From Methanoplanus endosymbiosus (GTDB lineage: Archaea > Halobacteriota > Methanomicrobia > Methanomicrobiales > Methanomicrobiaceae), in assembly GCF_024662215.1 (NCBI RefSeq), contig NZ_CP096115.1:620001-684000 (forward strand): a stretch of 64,000 nt of DNA, written 5' to 3'. Below the pieces are notes generated by a model. The model ran no database searches, was not told the origin of the DNA, and saw only the letters and a program-made list of their open reading frames with translations. The translations under genes were made by a program, and so were the position numbers. The stretch's first letter is position 1. The number at the start of each line of letters is the position of its first letter. Shown here piece by piece: positions 1-8,045 of this stretch.

Positions 1-1
1 T

Positions 2-1570
2 GAAACCTCCGGCACTGGTTTAGAGGGTGTATCCGGCAGTACTTCGGGCAGTAATAACAATATGCCCGGAAATGTGCTTCAAAGTGGAAATACCGGTATG
101 CAGGAGCCTCAGATACTCCCGGCATCTTACGACTTACGTGATGTAAACGGAAAATGCTATATAACTCCGGTTAAAACACAGACAGGCACACTCCCTGACG
201 GACAGCCGGACACCAGCAAAGCGGTCGGCACATGCTGGGCCTTTTCTGCCTGTGCGGCACTTGAGAGTAGTCTTCTTAAACAGGGAATTGTCTCTGGTCC
301 CGACTCGCCCGCTGCAAATCTCTCAGTATGGCACATGGGGAACTGGAACGGATACAACCATCCGGTATATATCTATAACAATGCCTATATGCCAAACAGC
401 ACACTCTCAATTGGCTATACGGAAACAGAACCTGTGATAAGGGGCTGGGGCGGAGATCACAGGTACGCAACCGATTATCTCATCAGCGGCAAAGGTCCGG
501 TGCTCAACCACTACGCACCGTTCCCGCTCGATGACATGCAGGAGAAAAAGGAACTCACTAAACCCCCTGAGAAACTTCCTGTCTCTTACATGCTCCGCGA
601 AACCGTTGACCTGTCCCGCCCGGAGTATGCCACTGACGGGGATTTCCGGAAGGCAGTCAAAGAAGCGGTGATAAAATACGGTGCCCTTGTCTCTTTCATG
701 TACACCCACCCTTCTATATATCCGGGGTTTGAAGAGACTCCTATCTTCAACCGCACTTCAGGAGACTATTACTTCAACGGGACAGGAGACGGGATCTTAC
801 CTGCAAGCTTAAACCATGCCGTCACGATTACAGGATGGGATGATAACAGAGTTATTCCGGGAGCATCCGAACCGGGGGCCTGGCTCATTAAAAACAGTGC
901 CGGAACAAATTTTGGTAATGACGGGTATATCTGGATATCCTATGCTGATGAAATGTTTTTGAAAGGCTATTGCATGGCTGTTGCATTCATCGCCGACAGT
1001 GGTGAAGGTTATGACACCACCCATCACTATGAAACACACGCCGGAGCACTCTCCGATACTGCCACAGAACCCTATGAGATCTCATGGGATTATCTGTCAG
1101 ATGGTTTTGCCGCCGAAAATAAGGACTCGTGGGCATGTGCCCGTTTCACCGCTGAGGAAGATGCAGACCTTGGAGCGGTTGGGTTTATGACCCTCAATAA
1201 AAATGAGACAGTCATGATAGATGTCTATGGCGGGTGGGATGAATCAGATAATCAGCCGGATACTGACAGGCTCCTTCTCTCAGACAATACTGAAATACCT
1301 GAGAAGGGTTATCATCTCATCGATCTGAGCCGGCAGGTCTCGTTAAAGAAGGGCGAAGAGTTCATTATAGCACTCGGATTTAAGGCAAAGGGAGATACAG
1401 CAGAAATAACCGAGCCGCTTGTTTATGTCACTGATGATGCACCACAAACAGGAAAAACATTCAGGCTGACACCTGGAATAGTGAACGAAAAGGACAGATG
1501 GGAAGATTACGCAGGCTTACACAACGGAAGTATCTTTTATGTGCAGGGGTTTATGGCTTCTCCGGATTAA
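2..1570 (+). CDS. Secreted papain-like (C1 family) cysteine peptidase, 5' end outside window
   Basis: The reading frame is open from base 2 and continues upstream of the window, so the protein is N-terminally incomplete; the first internal ATG is at 62. Counting from that Met, the papain-fold catalytic set is visible: Gln40 (PVKTQ), Cys58 (GTCWAF), His252 (LNHAV) and Asn278 (LIKNSAG). The segment after about residue 330 (SWACARFTAEED, VMIDVYGGWD) resembles the lectin-like beta domain that follows C1 domains in many archaeal surface proteases. The Gly/Ser/Asn-rich stretch before residue 1 suggests a linker from another extracellular module. It is probably an exported protease that cleaves surface or environmental protein; the substrate is unknown. 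It converges on the FKBP gene that follows. Confidence 0.85.
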   Translation, partial: ETSGTGLEGVSGSTSGSNNNMPGNVLQSGNTGMQEPQILPASYDLRDVNGKCYITPVKTQTGTLPDGQPDTSKAVGTCWAFSACAALESSLLKQGIVSGPDSPAANLSVWHMGNWNGYNHPVYIYNNAYMPNSTLSIGYTETEPVIRGWGGDHRYATDYLISGKGPVLNHYAPFPLDDMQEKKELTKPPEKLPVSYMLRETVDLSRPEYATDGDFRKAVKEAVIKYGALVSFMYTHPSIYPGFEETPIFNRTSGDYYFNGTGDGILPASLNHAVTITGWDDNRVIPGASEPGAWLIKNSAGTNFGNDGYIWISYADEMFLKGYCMAVAFIADSGEGYDTTHHYETHAGALSDTATEPYEISWDYLSDGFAAENKDSWACARFTAEEDADLGAVGFMTLNKNETVMIDVYGGWDESDNQPDTDRLLLSDNTEIPEKGYHLIDLSRQVSLKKGEEFIIALGFKAKGDTAEITEPLVYVTDDAPQTGKTFRLTPGIVNEKDRWEDYAGLHNGSIFYVQGFMASPD

Positions 1571-1632
1571 CCGGCATCCCATTTTCCTTTTATCTGCCTC
1601 TACGTAACCTCCCAAAAAATATAATTGCCTTT

Positions 1633-2163
1633 TCAGGCCCCTGCAATAACAGAGTCAAGGGTTATTGTGAACTGAAGGTCCTTTCCCACAAGTGGTTTGT
1701 TTGTATCAATAGTTACTGAATCTTCAGTGATATTTGTAAAGAGATAACTATAATATTTCCCTCCCGGAGGAAGATATTCTATCATAGGGCAGGGATAACC
1801 CGGAATGAGTGATACTGTCACATTTGCCTTGTCCATGCTGCTTACTAAATCCATACCCTCACTTAACGGAACTGTCCTGACAAGACTTTCGTTTTTTTCT
1901 CCGTATGCCTCGTCCGGAATTAAAACGACAGTCTTTGTCTGACCCGGAGACATACCTCTGATTGCCCTGTCAAATCCGGGGATCACAGCCCTGGTTCCAA
2001 GTGTAAAATTAAGGGGCGAACCGTTCATATTCGACTCAAATACGGCACCACCCGGAAAAGAGAGAGAATAGTATACACTGACCTCATCACCTGCTTTTGC
2101 AGGGGCATTGTTATCCGTTGCATAACTCCCCCGCAAGCGATAGCCCTGCAATGAACACTCCAA
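1633..2163 (-). CDS. FKBP-type peptidyl-prolyl isomerase, N-terminus apparently damaged
   Basis: The protein would accelerate cis-trans isomerisation of Xaa-Pro bonds. The FKBP core is clear: AGDEVSVYYSLSF, then GTRAVIPGFDRAIRGM and DEAYGE, followed by an insert-in-flap segment typical of archaeal SlyD-like FKBPs and a C-terminal strand (DLQFTITLDSVI). The only possible start of the open frame is a TTG at 2163 without a Shine-Dalgarno site. Just upstream in another frame, an ATG at 2200 is followed by a TAA at codon 3 and then a perfect signal-peptide-like stretch (RTVIIALILVGVFIAG). That stretch would join this frame if the C5 run at 2128-2132 had one base fewer. The gene was therefore probably an exported FKBP that has acquired a stop and a frameshift; a sequencing error is the alternative. 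Confidence 0.6.
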   Translation of the reverse strand: MECSLQGYRLRGSYATDNNAPAKAGDEVSVYYSLSFPGGAVFESNMNGSPLNFTLGTRAVIPGFDRAIRGMSPGQTKTVVLIPDEAYGEKNESLVRTVPLSEGMDLVSSMDKANVTVSLIPGYPCPMIEYLPPGGKYYSYLFTNITEDSVTIDTNKPLVGKDLQFTITLDSVIAGA

Positions 2164-2484
2164 CCAGAATAAGAGCTATGATTACTGTTCTTTAGCTCAT
2201 TCTAAATCATAAATCACAGATTGAGACTAATATCCTAAAATTACCCGTACTTTATTCCAAAAAGACCATATCATTTCCAATTTGAGTGACAGAACAGGAA
2301 TATTCCTTACTTCATCATAGATAATTGACTTGACCATAATACACCATATATCCCCCCAATTACAAAAATAGCACCAATTATAATAATATCTGATCCAATT
2401 TGATCATTTGCCTTTTGAAATGAGCGGAAGTGGAGTTGTAAAATCATTAGAATCAAAAAAGGGATTGCGTAATTAGATTAATCA
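2164..2484. other. AT-rich intergenic stretch between FKBP and tRNA-Arg
   Basis: Apart from the damaged FKBP leader (2133-2200) and the small hydrophobic frame at 2307-2447, I see no gene here. Composition is clearly more AT-rich than the flanking genes. Confidence 0.5.
2307..2447 (-). CDS. Possible small membrane protein or 3' remnant of one
   Basis: A 46-codon frame runs from ATG 2447 to TAA 2307. It encodes one strong hydrophobic helix (IIIIGAIFVIGGIYGVLW) and a hydrophobic N-terminus. The frame stays open upstream of the ATG for about ten more codons that are also hydrophobic (YAIPFLILM), so this may be the tail of a larger two-helix protein truncated near the tRNA gene. No family is recognised and no clear ribosome binding site is seen. 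It lies just downstream of the tRNA-Arg 3' end, a common integration position. Confidence 0.3.
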   Translation of the reverse strand: MILQLHFRSFQKANDQIGSDIIIIGAIFVIGGIYGVLWSSQLSMMK

Positions 2485-2556
2485 CGCCCCGACCGGGATT
2501 CGAACCCAGGTCGAAAGCTCCGGAAGCTTCCAGGATATCCACTACCCTATCGGGGC
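2485..2556 (-). tRNA. tRNA-Arg (anticodon CCG)
   Basis: The minus strand folds into a complete cloverleaf of 72 nt. The acceptor arm is GCCCCGA paired with TCGGGGC, with discriminator G. The D arm is GGGT/ATCC, the anticodon stem is GAAGC/GCTTT with loop TTCCGGA (anticodon CCG), and the T arm contains GGTTCGAAT. The CCA end is not encoded and no intron is seen. It is closely related to the tRNA-Arg at 14056. Confidence 0.95.
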
Positions 2557-2722
2557 ATAACACTGGTTAAAATGTCTAACAACTATTGGTTCTGAACACA
2601 GATAAAAATATCAGATATGATCCGGAAAATTCCGGCCATACATATCACTGTAATCTATAATATCCCAGCAGGAATAACCCTGTTCCCGTCCGAAAAACCC
2701 AGTTTCTGCCTGAGTAACTCTG

Positions 2723-3748
2723 TTATCTCTTCTGATTATACAATGCCCAGATTTTACATGCACCTTCATGGCTGACCATACACGGGCCGACAGGATTTTG
2801 CGGTGTGCAGGCTTTGCCAAAGAGTTTGCAGTCGGTTGGATCGGCAACTCCCCTTAACACCTTATCACAGATACAGGCTGAATGCTTCTCAACATGCTTT
2901 ATTTCTACATCAAACTTCTTTAATGCGTCATATTTCTCAAATTCAGGCTTTAGTTTAAGGCCGGAATCCGGAATGACAGGAAAGCCCCTCCAGTCCACAT
3001 CGTGTGATTCAAATACCCGGTATATCATATCCATGGCCTTCTTATTACCTTCTCTTGATACAGCACGCGGATAGGCGTTTTCAACCTCGCCTCTTCCTTC
3101 CTTCACCTGCTTTACAAGCATATACAGGCCGAGTAAAATGTCATCCGCTTCAAAGCCTGCAACAACCTGAGGCACTTTAAACTCTTCATACTCTTCATAT
3201 CCGGCCACGACACAGACATGTCCGGGGAGCATGAATCCGTCAATCTGTGCCTCACCCTGCTCAAGAAGGTATTTCATTGCCGGAGGAACAAACCTGTGGC
3301 AGCATACAATACTGAAATTGTCCGGCGGGTCTGTCAGCAGCGTGGCAGCAACTGTCGGTGCGGTTGTCTCAAATCCTACGGAGATGAAGACTACTTCTTT
3401 GTCTGTCTTCTCCGCAATTTCAACCGCCTTATGAACGCCCTGCACAACGCGGACATCGCCGTCTATATTATCAAGTGAACCCTTAGTGCCGGGCACTCTC
3501 ATCAGATCGCCGTAGGTTGCTATGATGCAGCCCTTTTCAGCCATCTCTATTGCAGCATCGATCTCACCCTGCGGTGTAATACAGACCGGGCAACCCGGCC
3601 CCATTACAATCTTTAAATCTTCCGGAAGAATACTTCTCAGGCCGGATTTTGCTATTGCAGCCTCATGTGTGCCGCAGATATGCATGAATGTATATTTCCG
3701 GTCAACAATATCATCAAGTGCTTTTTTAATATCCTTTCCATCAGCCAT
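2723..3748 (-). CDS. hypD: Hydrogenase maturation protein HypD
   Basis: HypD is the iron-sulfur scaffold on which, with HypC, the Fe(CN)2CO group of [NiFe]-hydrogenases is assembled in the cytoplasm. The 341-residue length and all hallmark motifs fit: HICGTHE near residue 24, GPGCPVC near 51, VGFETTAPT near 125, HVCVVAGYEE near 177, and the C-terminal Cys cluster that holds the 4Fe-4S centre (CICDKVLRG, DCKLFGKAC, GPCMVSHEGACK). No other hyp genes are adjacent, so hypD stands alone here. Upstream on the minus strand a TTTAAATG-like box lies about 20 nt before the ATG, which would give a very short leader. Confidence 0.97.
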   Translation of the reverse strand: MADGKDIKKALDDIVDRKYTFMHICGTHEAAIAKSGLRSILPEDLKIVMGPGCPVCITPQGEIDAAIEMAEKGCIIATYGDLMRVPGTKGSLDNIDGDVRVVQGVHKAVEIAEKTDKEVVFISVGFETTAPTVAATLLTDPPDNFSIVCCHRFVPPAMKYLLEQGEAQIDGFMLPGHVCVVAGYEEYEEFKVPQVVAGFEADDILLGLYMLVKQVKEGRGEVENAYPRAVSREGNKKAMDMIYRVFESHDVDWRGFPVIPDSGLKLKPEFEKYDALKKFDVEIKHVEKHSACICDKVLRGVADPTDCKLFGKACTPQNPVGPCMVSHEGACKIWALYNQKR

Positions 3749-3999
3749 AGTTAAAAAGCATTTAAATTTAATATGATATATTCATATTCAAAAAGTTTCA
3801 GATTTGTTCTGTTATGAAATATCTGCCGGCATTTACAGGTCAGGAATCTCTTCAGATGTCAGTCCGTGTTTTTGTGAGATATATCCGGGAGTTTTACGCC
3901 CTTATATTCAGAAGGCAGATGCAGTGATGACAGAGATTATTTTGGCCGGATTTTGCCATTATTTAAGGTTTATAACAGATTTGGCAGGTCATAATAATT

Positions 4000-4563
4000 T
4001 TAACCGGAAAAAAACTCATTTATCTCTTCTTTATCCTCAATTACAGCGTCAACAAAGGTTCTCAGCTGCATGAGAAGTGCCGGATTGATCCCTCCTCCGG
4101 TGGCCATAAAAATTCCCTTTGAATTTTTAAGCCTTATTTTATTAACTATAAAATGCAGAAACCGGGTGATCTTATCTGAGGATGTATATATCAGCATTGA
4201 AGTGACAGAATCAAACAGAAAAACGATTCTGTCATTTTCGATATTGCCCAGTATTTTGGTGATTGCAATGCCGATCTCAGTGAGGTTTTCAGGGGTGCTG
4301 ATGTACTGAACTGAATCTGAATTTCCGGGGTTTGATCCAAGGGCGTATCTGGTTATCAGATCTATAAAATATACATTTTTCATCTCAACGCCTTTTAATT
4401 CATACTCTTTAGTTAATATGGAAGCAGGCAGGTTGGATGTAATTATTACGACATTATAATTATTTTTGGCCAGAACTGAAGTTAATGCTATATTCTCCTC
4501 TTTTAAGTCCATGGCATCGGATAATATCAGAACAAGGCTATTATCACTAAAACTCCTGCTCAT
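4000..4563 (-). CDS. KaiC/RecA-fold protein without a P-loop (DUF7504-like)
   Basis: The 187-residue protein has the alternating strand/helix pattern of the RecA/KaiC fold. It begins with a strand (LVLILSDA), has a Walker-B-like strand (RIVFLFDSVTSMLIY) and a late strand (GIFMATGGGI). No GxxxxGK[ST] Walker A is present, so ATP hydrolysis is unlikely. Methanogens and haloarchaea carry many such degenerate KaiC-like proteins next to sensory genes, where they are presumed to be signalling partners. The start lies 8 nt after the stop of the upstream PAS gene, so the two are almost certainly cotranscribed and may act as a sensor-effector pair. The function is inferred from fold and context only. 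Confidence 0.6.
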   Translation of the reverse strand: MSRSFSDNSLVLILSDAMDLKEENIALTSVLAKNNYNVVIITSNLPASILTKEYELKGVEMKNVYFIDLITRYALGSNPGNSDSVQYISTPENLTEIGIAITKILGNIENDRIVFLFDSVTSMLIYTSSDKITRFLHFIVNKIRLKNSKGIFMATGGGINPALLMQLRTFVDAVIEDKEEINEFFSG

Positions 4564-4571
4564 ATTTGAGA

Positions 4572-5600
4572 CTAATTATCAAAATATTCTTTGTATTCTG
4601 CCGGAATTTCATCATAACTGCCGATTATAGTCTGTGTCAGTTCCCTGAGATTGTGGGTAATCTGTTCTGTATTTTTGATCTGAACCTGAAGGTGTATCAG
4701 AAGATCTTCTTTGCTGAGGTTGTCTTTTTTGAGCAGTTCTACAAGGTTTATCAGGTTTATTCTCACAAGTTCCGAGGGGTTTCTCAGGCGCATAACTGCT
4801 TCTGAGATGTATTTGATCATTGTGTCAAACATCCTCTTTTCCAGGGTTATGTCGGTTGCAATTACGGATGCCCCTTTGATATTGCCGTATTCATCATATA
4901 TTGGGTAATTGCTTATGAGTACATTGAGTTTCTGACCGGATTTTGTAACCCTGACAACCTCAATAATATCCATCGTTTCTCCTGAGAATACTTTGTTCAG
5001 TTCTTTTTCAAAAAATTTCATTCTGTCAGGAGGCACTATTACTGATACATTTTTTCCGGTCATTTCGTCTTCTTTAAAACCGTACATCCTTTCAGCACCT
5101 TTATTCCAGGATATGACAGAATAGTCCTGTGAAATCACTATAATTGCATCGTTGGAGTGATTAATAATCTGTGACAGGTACTCATGTTCGGCTTTGTACT
5201 TCTTTCTATCAGTAAAATCCTTTACAGCAAAAATAATCCGGGTTTCACCACCAATCCGGATGCAGGACGCGTTAATATTTAAAAATAATTGTTTATTTTC
5301 TTTATTTGTGCCTTTTAATTTAATATTTGTGATTTTTCCGGGATTTTCAGTAATATCTCTGATAAATTCAGATTCTCCGGATTGTTCGCTCCTGGATCCG
5401 TCATTTATCAGATTTACTGCATTTAACTCTGAAAATTCTTCAGAATTATAACCAAATATTTTTTCTGCATTTTCATTATGATAAATGATTCTGCCGGATG
5501 TACTGATTATTATCAGTCCGTCCGGAAAAACTGAGATTATCTCTTTTAGTGTCTCAGAATTAAATCCGGCCAATCCGTTTGATTTTTCATTATCAGACAT
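4572..5600 (-). CDS. Double PAS-domain sensor protein without a kinase domain
   Basis: Two PAS domains can be read. The first is near residues 15-130 (DGLIIISTSGRIIYHNENAE; IRIGGETRIIFAVKDFTDRK). The second is near 135-255 (AIIVISQDYSVISWNKGAERMYGF; GASVIATDITLEKR). The last 85 residues form a helical region resembling a histidine-kinase dimerisation domain, but there is no phospho-acceptor His motif and no HATPase domain. The protein is therefore a cytosolic sensory module that must signal through a partner. The KaiC-like protein encoded 8 nt downstream is the obvious candidate. No membrane segment is seen. Confidence 0.8.
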   Translation of the reverse strand: MSDNEKSNGLAGFNSETLKEIISVFPDGLIIISTSGRIIYHNENAEKIFGYNSEEFSELNAVNLINDGSRSEQSGESEFIRDITENPGKITNIKLKGTNKENKQLFLNINASCIRIGGETRIIFAVKDFTDRKKYKAEHEYLSQIINHSNDAIIVISQDYSVISWNKGAERMYGFKEDEMTGKNVSVIVPPDRMKFFEKELNKVFSGETMDIIEVVRVTKSGQKLNVLISNYPIYDEYGNIKGASVIATDITLEKRMFDTMIKYISEAVMRLRNPSELVRINLINLVELLKKDNLSKEDLLIHLQVQIKNTEQITHNLRELTQTIIGSYDEIPAEYKEYFDN

Positions 5601-5764
5601 ATTTTCACACCATTAACAATTTTCCCAGATAAAGCAACTGACATTTTAGATAAAATATCACATTCATTTATTTTGATTTTAAATGATTAAATAATATTTC
5701 TGTTTAATCCCACAGGGGAACAGTTATTGTATATCAGTTAAATATTAATCATTATTGGATTTTC

Positions 5765-5980
5765 ATGGTAATAAAAGAGGTAACCACAGAGAAACACGCA
5801 TTTATAGATGTAAATAAATGTGTATTGTGTGGTTCATGTCAGGAAAAATGTCCGGAGTCTGCAATTGTGTATGATTCTGAAAATGACTGCTTTGTTGTGT
5901 TAAAGGGAAGATGTATTGGTTGTGGAATCTGCATAAAATGCTGCCCTTACGGCATTCCTGAACTGAGAGATATAATATAA
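5765..5980 (+). CDS. 2[4Fe-4S] ferredoxin
   Basis: This 71-residue electron carrier has two canonical cluster motifs: C19xxC22xxC25xxxCP and C50xxC53xxC56xxxC60P. A short insert between them is typical of methanogen polyferredoxin-like small ferredoxins. It would pass low-potential electrons between cytoplasmic oxidoreductases; the partner cannot be told from context. The next gene begins only a few bases after the stop, so the two may share a transcript. A T/A-rich promoter region shared with the divergent PAS gene lies upstream. Confidence 0.9.
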   Translation: MVIKEVTTEKHAFIDVNKCVLCGSCQEKCPESAIVYDSENDCFVVLKGRCIGCGICIKCCPYGIPELRDII

Positions 5981-5995
5981 TTATTTGTGATTAAT

Positions 5996-6721
5996 ATGAT
6001 GCTTGGAATATCAACCCACTGCCTGATGGAAATGCCGCTGGAAAATGCCCTTTCAGCACTGGATAAAGTCTGTGACGTTGTTGAAATTATGAATGATGGT
6101 ATGCATCATATTGAAAATCCTGACATTCCTCTGCTTTTTGATTATAAATATTTTATGCACGCGCCTTCCAGGAGTGTGAATATCGCATCTCATCTCGAAC
6201 CGATAAGAAAGGGCAGTGTAAAGGTCATATCTGATACTATTGAAATTGCGGCACACATCAATGCCCACGGTGTTGTTTTTCATCCGGGATATTTTGCCTG
6301 GGAGAGAGATCGCGATGTTGCAGCATTTCAGCTTCAGAAATCACTTCTTGAATTAAAGGCGTTGTCTGACGAATATTCAGTTCCTGTGTTTGCCGAAAAT
6401 ATGACCAACTGGCCGTATTTTTTTCTCAGAACTCCCGGTGATCTTCCCCTGATAACGGATTTTGGATTTGTTCTTGATGTAGGGCATGCAAATCTGAATT
6501 CCTGTCTGGATAAATTTTTGCAGGCAAAGATTTCACACTTTCATCTTCATGATAATTACGGTGCTGATGACGATCATTTTGCGATTGGAAGAGGAAATAT
6601 TGATTTTGAGCCGGTTTATGATGCCATCCGGAAGAATGACTGCTCGGCAATAATTGAGGTTGGATCGTTTGAGGGGGCAAATAGAAGTTATAGTCTTGTT
6701 AAGGAAAAACTTGGGATTTGA
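5996..6721 (+). CDS. Sugar phosphate isomerase/epimerase-like TIM-barrel protein
   Basis: The protein of about 241 residues belongs to the xylose isomerase-like TIM-barrel superfamily (AP endonuclease 2 family). Visible signatures are GISTHC at the N-terminus, VVFHPGYF, VFAENMTNW, FVLDVGHAN, ISHFHLHDN and AIIEVGSF; the His, Glu and Asp of these strands form the metal site. Similar methanogen proteins have no proven substrate, so a sugar-phosphate isomerase or hydroxypyruvate-isomerase-like role is only a class assignment. A GTG at 5987 is in frame, but ATG 5996 or 5999 is the more likely start. It follows the ferredoxin gene closely. Confidence 0.75.
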   Translation: MMLGISTHCLMEMPLENALSALDKVCDVVEIMNDGMHHIENPDIPLLFDYKYFMHAPSRSVNIASHLEPIRKGSVKVISDTIEIAAHINAHGVVFHPGYFAWERDRDVAAFQLQKSLLELKALSDEYSVPVFAENMTNWPYFFLRTPGDLPLITDFGFVLDVGHANLNSCLDKFLQAKISHFHLHDNYGADDDHFAIGRGNIDFEPVYDAIRKNDCSAIIEVGSFEGANRSYSLVKEKLGI

Positions 6722-6849
6722 GGCCAGGTCTGTACTCCGGAGGAATGATGGCCTGTATTCTTCTCTTTTGGCTTTATGCGGGATGAAGCACTATTGAGTC
6801 ATTTCACTCATAATTTTCGTTTATCTGAAGTATTTCCCGGAAGAAATAT

Positions 6850-7326
6850 ATGCCGCCGGGATCAACGCCTTTCTCTATGACAGAAGAATCTGCCTATGCA
6901 AAAAAGGGTGACACCGTAAGAATTCATTACACCGGAAAACTTGAAGACGGCACTGTATTTGATTCATCAAAAGGAAAAGAGCCTATTGAGTTTGTTATCG
7001 GTGGCGGGATGGTAATTTCCGGCTTTGAAAACGGAGTGTTAGGCATGAAACCCGGAGAAGAGAAGACCAATGAGATTCCGGTTGAGGAAGGATATGGGGA
7101 GAGGAATGAGCAGCTGGTCCTGGAGATTGCAAGGAGTTCACTTCCGGAAGAGTGTGTGCCGGAACTGGGCATGCAGCTGCATATTCAGCAGTCGGAAGGA
7201 GCTGTTCTTCCGGTTGTGATCACAGATATTACTGAAGAAAATGTTACTATTGATGCAAATCATCCTCTTGCAGGGCTTCCTCTTACATTTGATATAGAGC
7301 TTGTTGAGATTGTATCTGAAGAATAA
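6850..7326 (+). CDS. Cytoplasmic FKBP-type peptidyl-prolyl isomerase (SlyD-like)
   Basis: The 158-residue protein has the short archaeal FKBP layout. The FKBP core strands are KKGDTVRIHYTGKLEDGTVF, the active-site segment is GGGMVISGFENGVLGM, then VEEGYGERNE, an insert-in-flap chaperone domain (ELGMQLHIQQ...VVITDITEENVTID) and the return strand (PLTFDIELVEI). There is no signal peptide, unlike the ancestral form of the damaged FKBP at 1633. It would assist folding of cytoplasmic proteins. Met10 is an alternative start. A run of T bases follows the stop and probably acts as the terminator. Confidence 0.92.
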   Translation: MPPGSTPFSMTEESAYAKKGDTVRIHYTGKLEDGTVFDSSKGKEPIEFVIGGGMVISGFENGVLGMKPGEEKTNEIPVEEGYGERNEQLVLEIARSSLPEECVPELGMQLHIQQSEGAVLPVVITDITEENVTIDANHPLAGLPLTFDIELVEIVSEE

Positions 7327-7673
7327 TCTTTCAACCTGAAATTTTTTTTAAACAGTTTTATGGAATATTTATCTGTTTCATTCATCATCTGAGAATGGGA
7401 AGAGAGCCTGTTCATTGGATGCACGATTATGTTATTTTGCTGCGTGTCTGCTCTCTGCACCGGATAAATCCGGTGATTGGCGCCCAAATGTTGTCATCTT
7501 ATTTAAATAATTCCGGTTTTGGACGGCGGGATATCGACAGGATTTTATAGCCTGTACGACGACATTATGATGCAGTTTTGATTGCCTCAGTGGTTCGGCC
7601 GGCATAGCATGTCTTTCGTTAAGTATTACTTCAGTCTGACCGTGTCCACAGTGTTTAATTGCAATATAAAAGC
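7327..7673. other. Intergenic region before tRNA-Thr
   Basis: A T8 tract at 7344-7351 fits a terminator for the FKBP gene. A 50-codon plus-strand frame from ATG 7395 to a stop near 7547 is open, but it has no recognisable family or ribosome binding site. I do not call it a gene. Nothing else is seen. Confidence 0.4.
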
Positions 7674-7745
7674 GCCTTTGTGGCATAGAGGCATTGCGCG
7701 TCCTTGGTAAGGACGAGGTCGCGGGTTCAAATCCCGCCAAAGGCT
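7674..7745 (+). tRNA. tRNA-Thr (anticodon GGT)
   Basis: A complete 72-nt cloverleaf is present. The acceptor arm GCCTTTG pairs with CAAAGGC, with discriminator T. The anticodon stem is CGTCC/GGACG with loop TTGGTAA (anticodon GGT), and the T arm is GCGGGTTCAAATCCCGC. An A/T-rich TATAAA-like box directly precedes it and T-runs follow. A spurious antisense frame over this gene gives the familiar MAGFEPATSS-type artefact. Confidence 0.95.
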
Positions 7746-8045
7746 TGTTTTTCGTTTTATATCATTTTAACAAATTCTGGATACGCAGATTTATATCTTT
7801 AGCTTATTTTAGGTTATGACCCGTTATATCAGATTTATCCCGGTTAATATCCGGAATCTGTGAGCCGGCGTATCCCCAAATAAAATATTATTTCTGTGCA
7901 TCAAACGGTTGCCGTATAGTTATTCTGCATTGTGCTGCCTGTGCCATTAATATAATTGTTAATCTCTGGCAAATATGATGTCTGGCTGTGAATATGTGGG
8001 ACTCTGGTAAAATAGCATTAAATATTGAAATTATGGTCTTGTGAT
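7746..8045. other. Intergenic region upstream of RNase HIII
   Basis: T-rich sequence after the tRNA probably ends its transcript. A TTAAATAT box at about 8010-8017 lies 28-35 nt before the ATG at 8046, which fits a TATA element giving a short-leader or leaderless rnhC-like mRNA. I see no coding sequence. Confidence 0.4.

Noticed and set aside
3804-4073. Plus-strand 89-codon frame between hypD and the KaiC-like gene
   Set aside because: It overlaps the end of the KaiC-like gene on the other strand, has odd composition and no recognisable domain.
7432-7740. Minus-strand 102-codon frame beginning MAGFEPATSSLPRTR
   Set aside because: It is the antisense of tRNA-Thr and its flank; this MAGFEPATSS string is a well-known false gene over tRNA genes.
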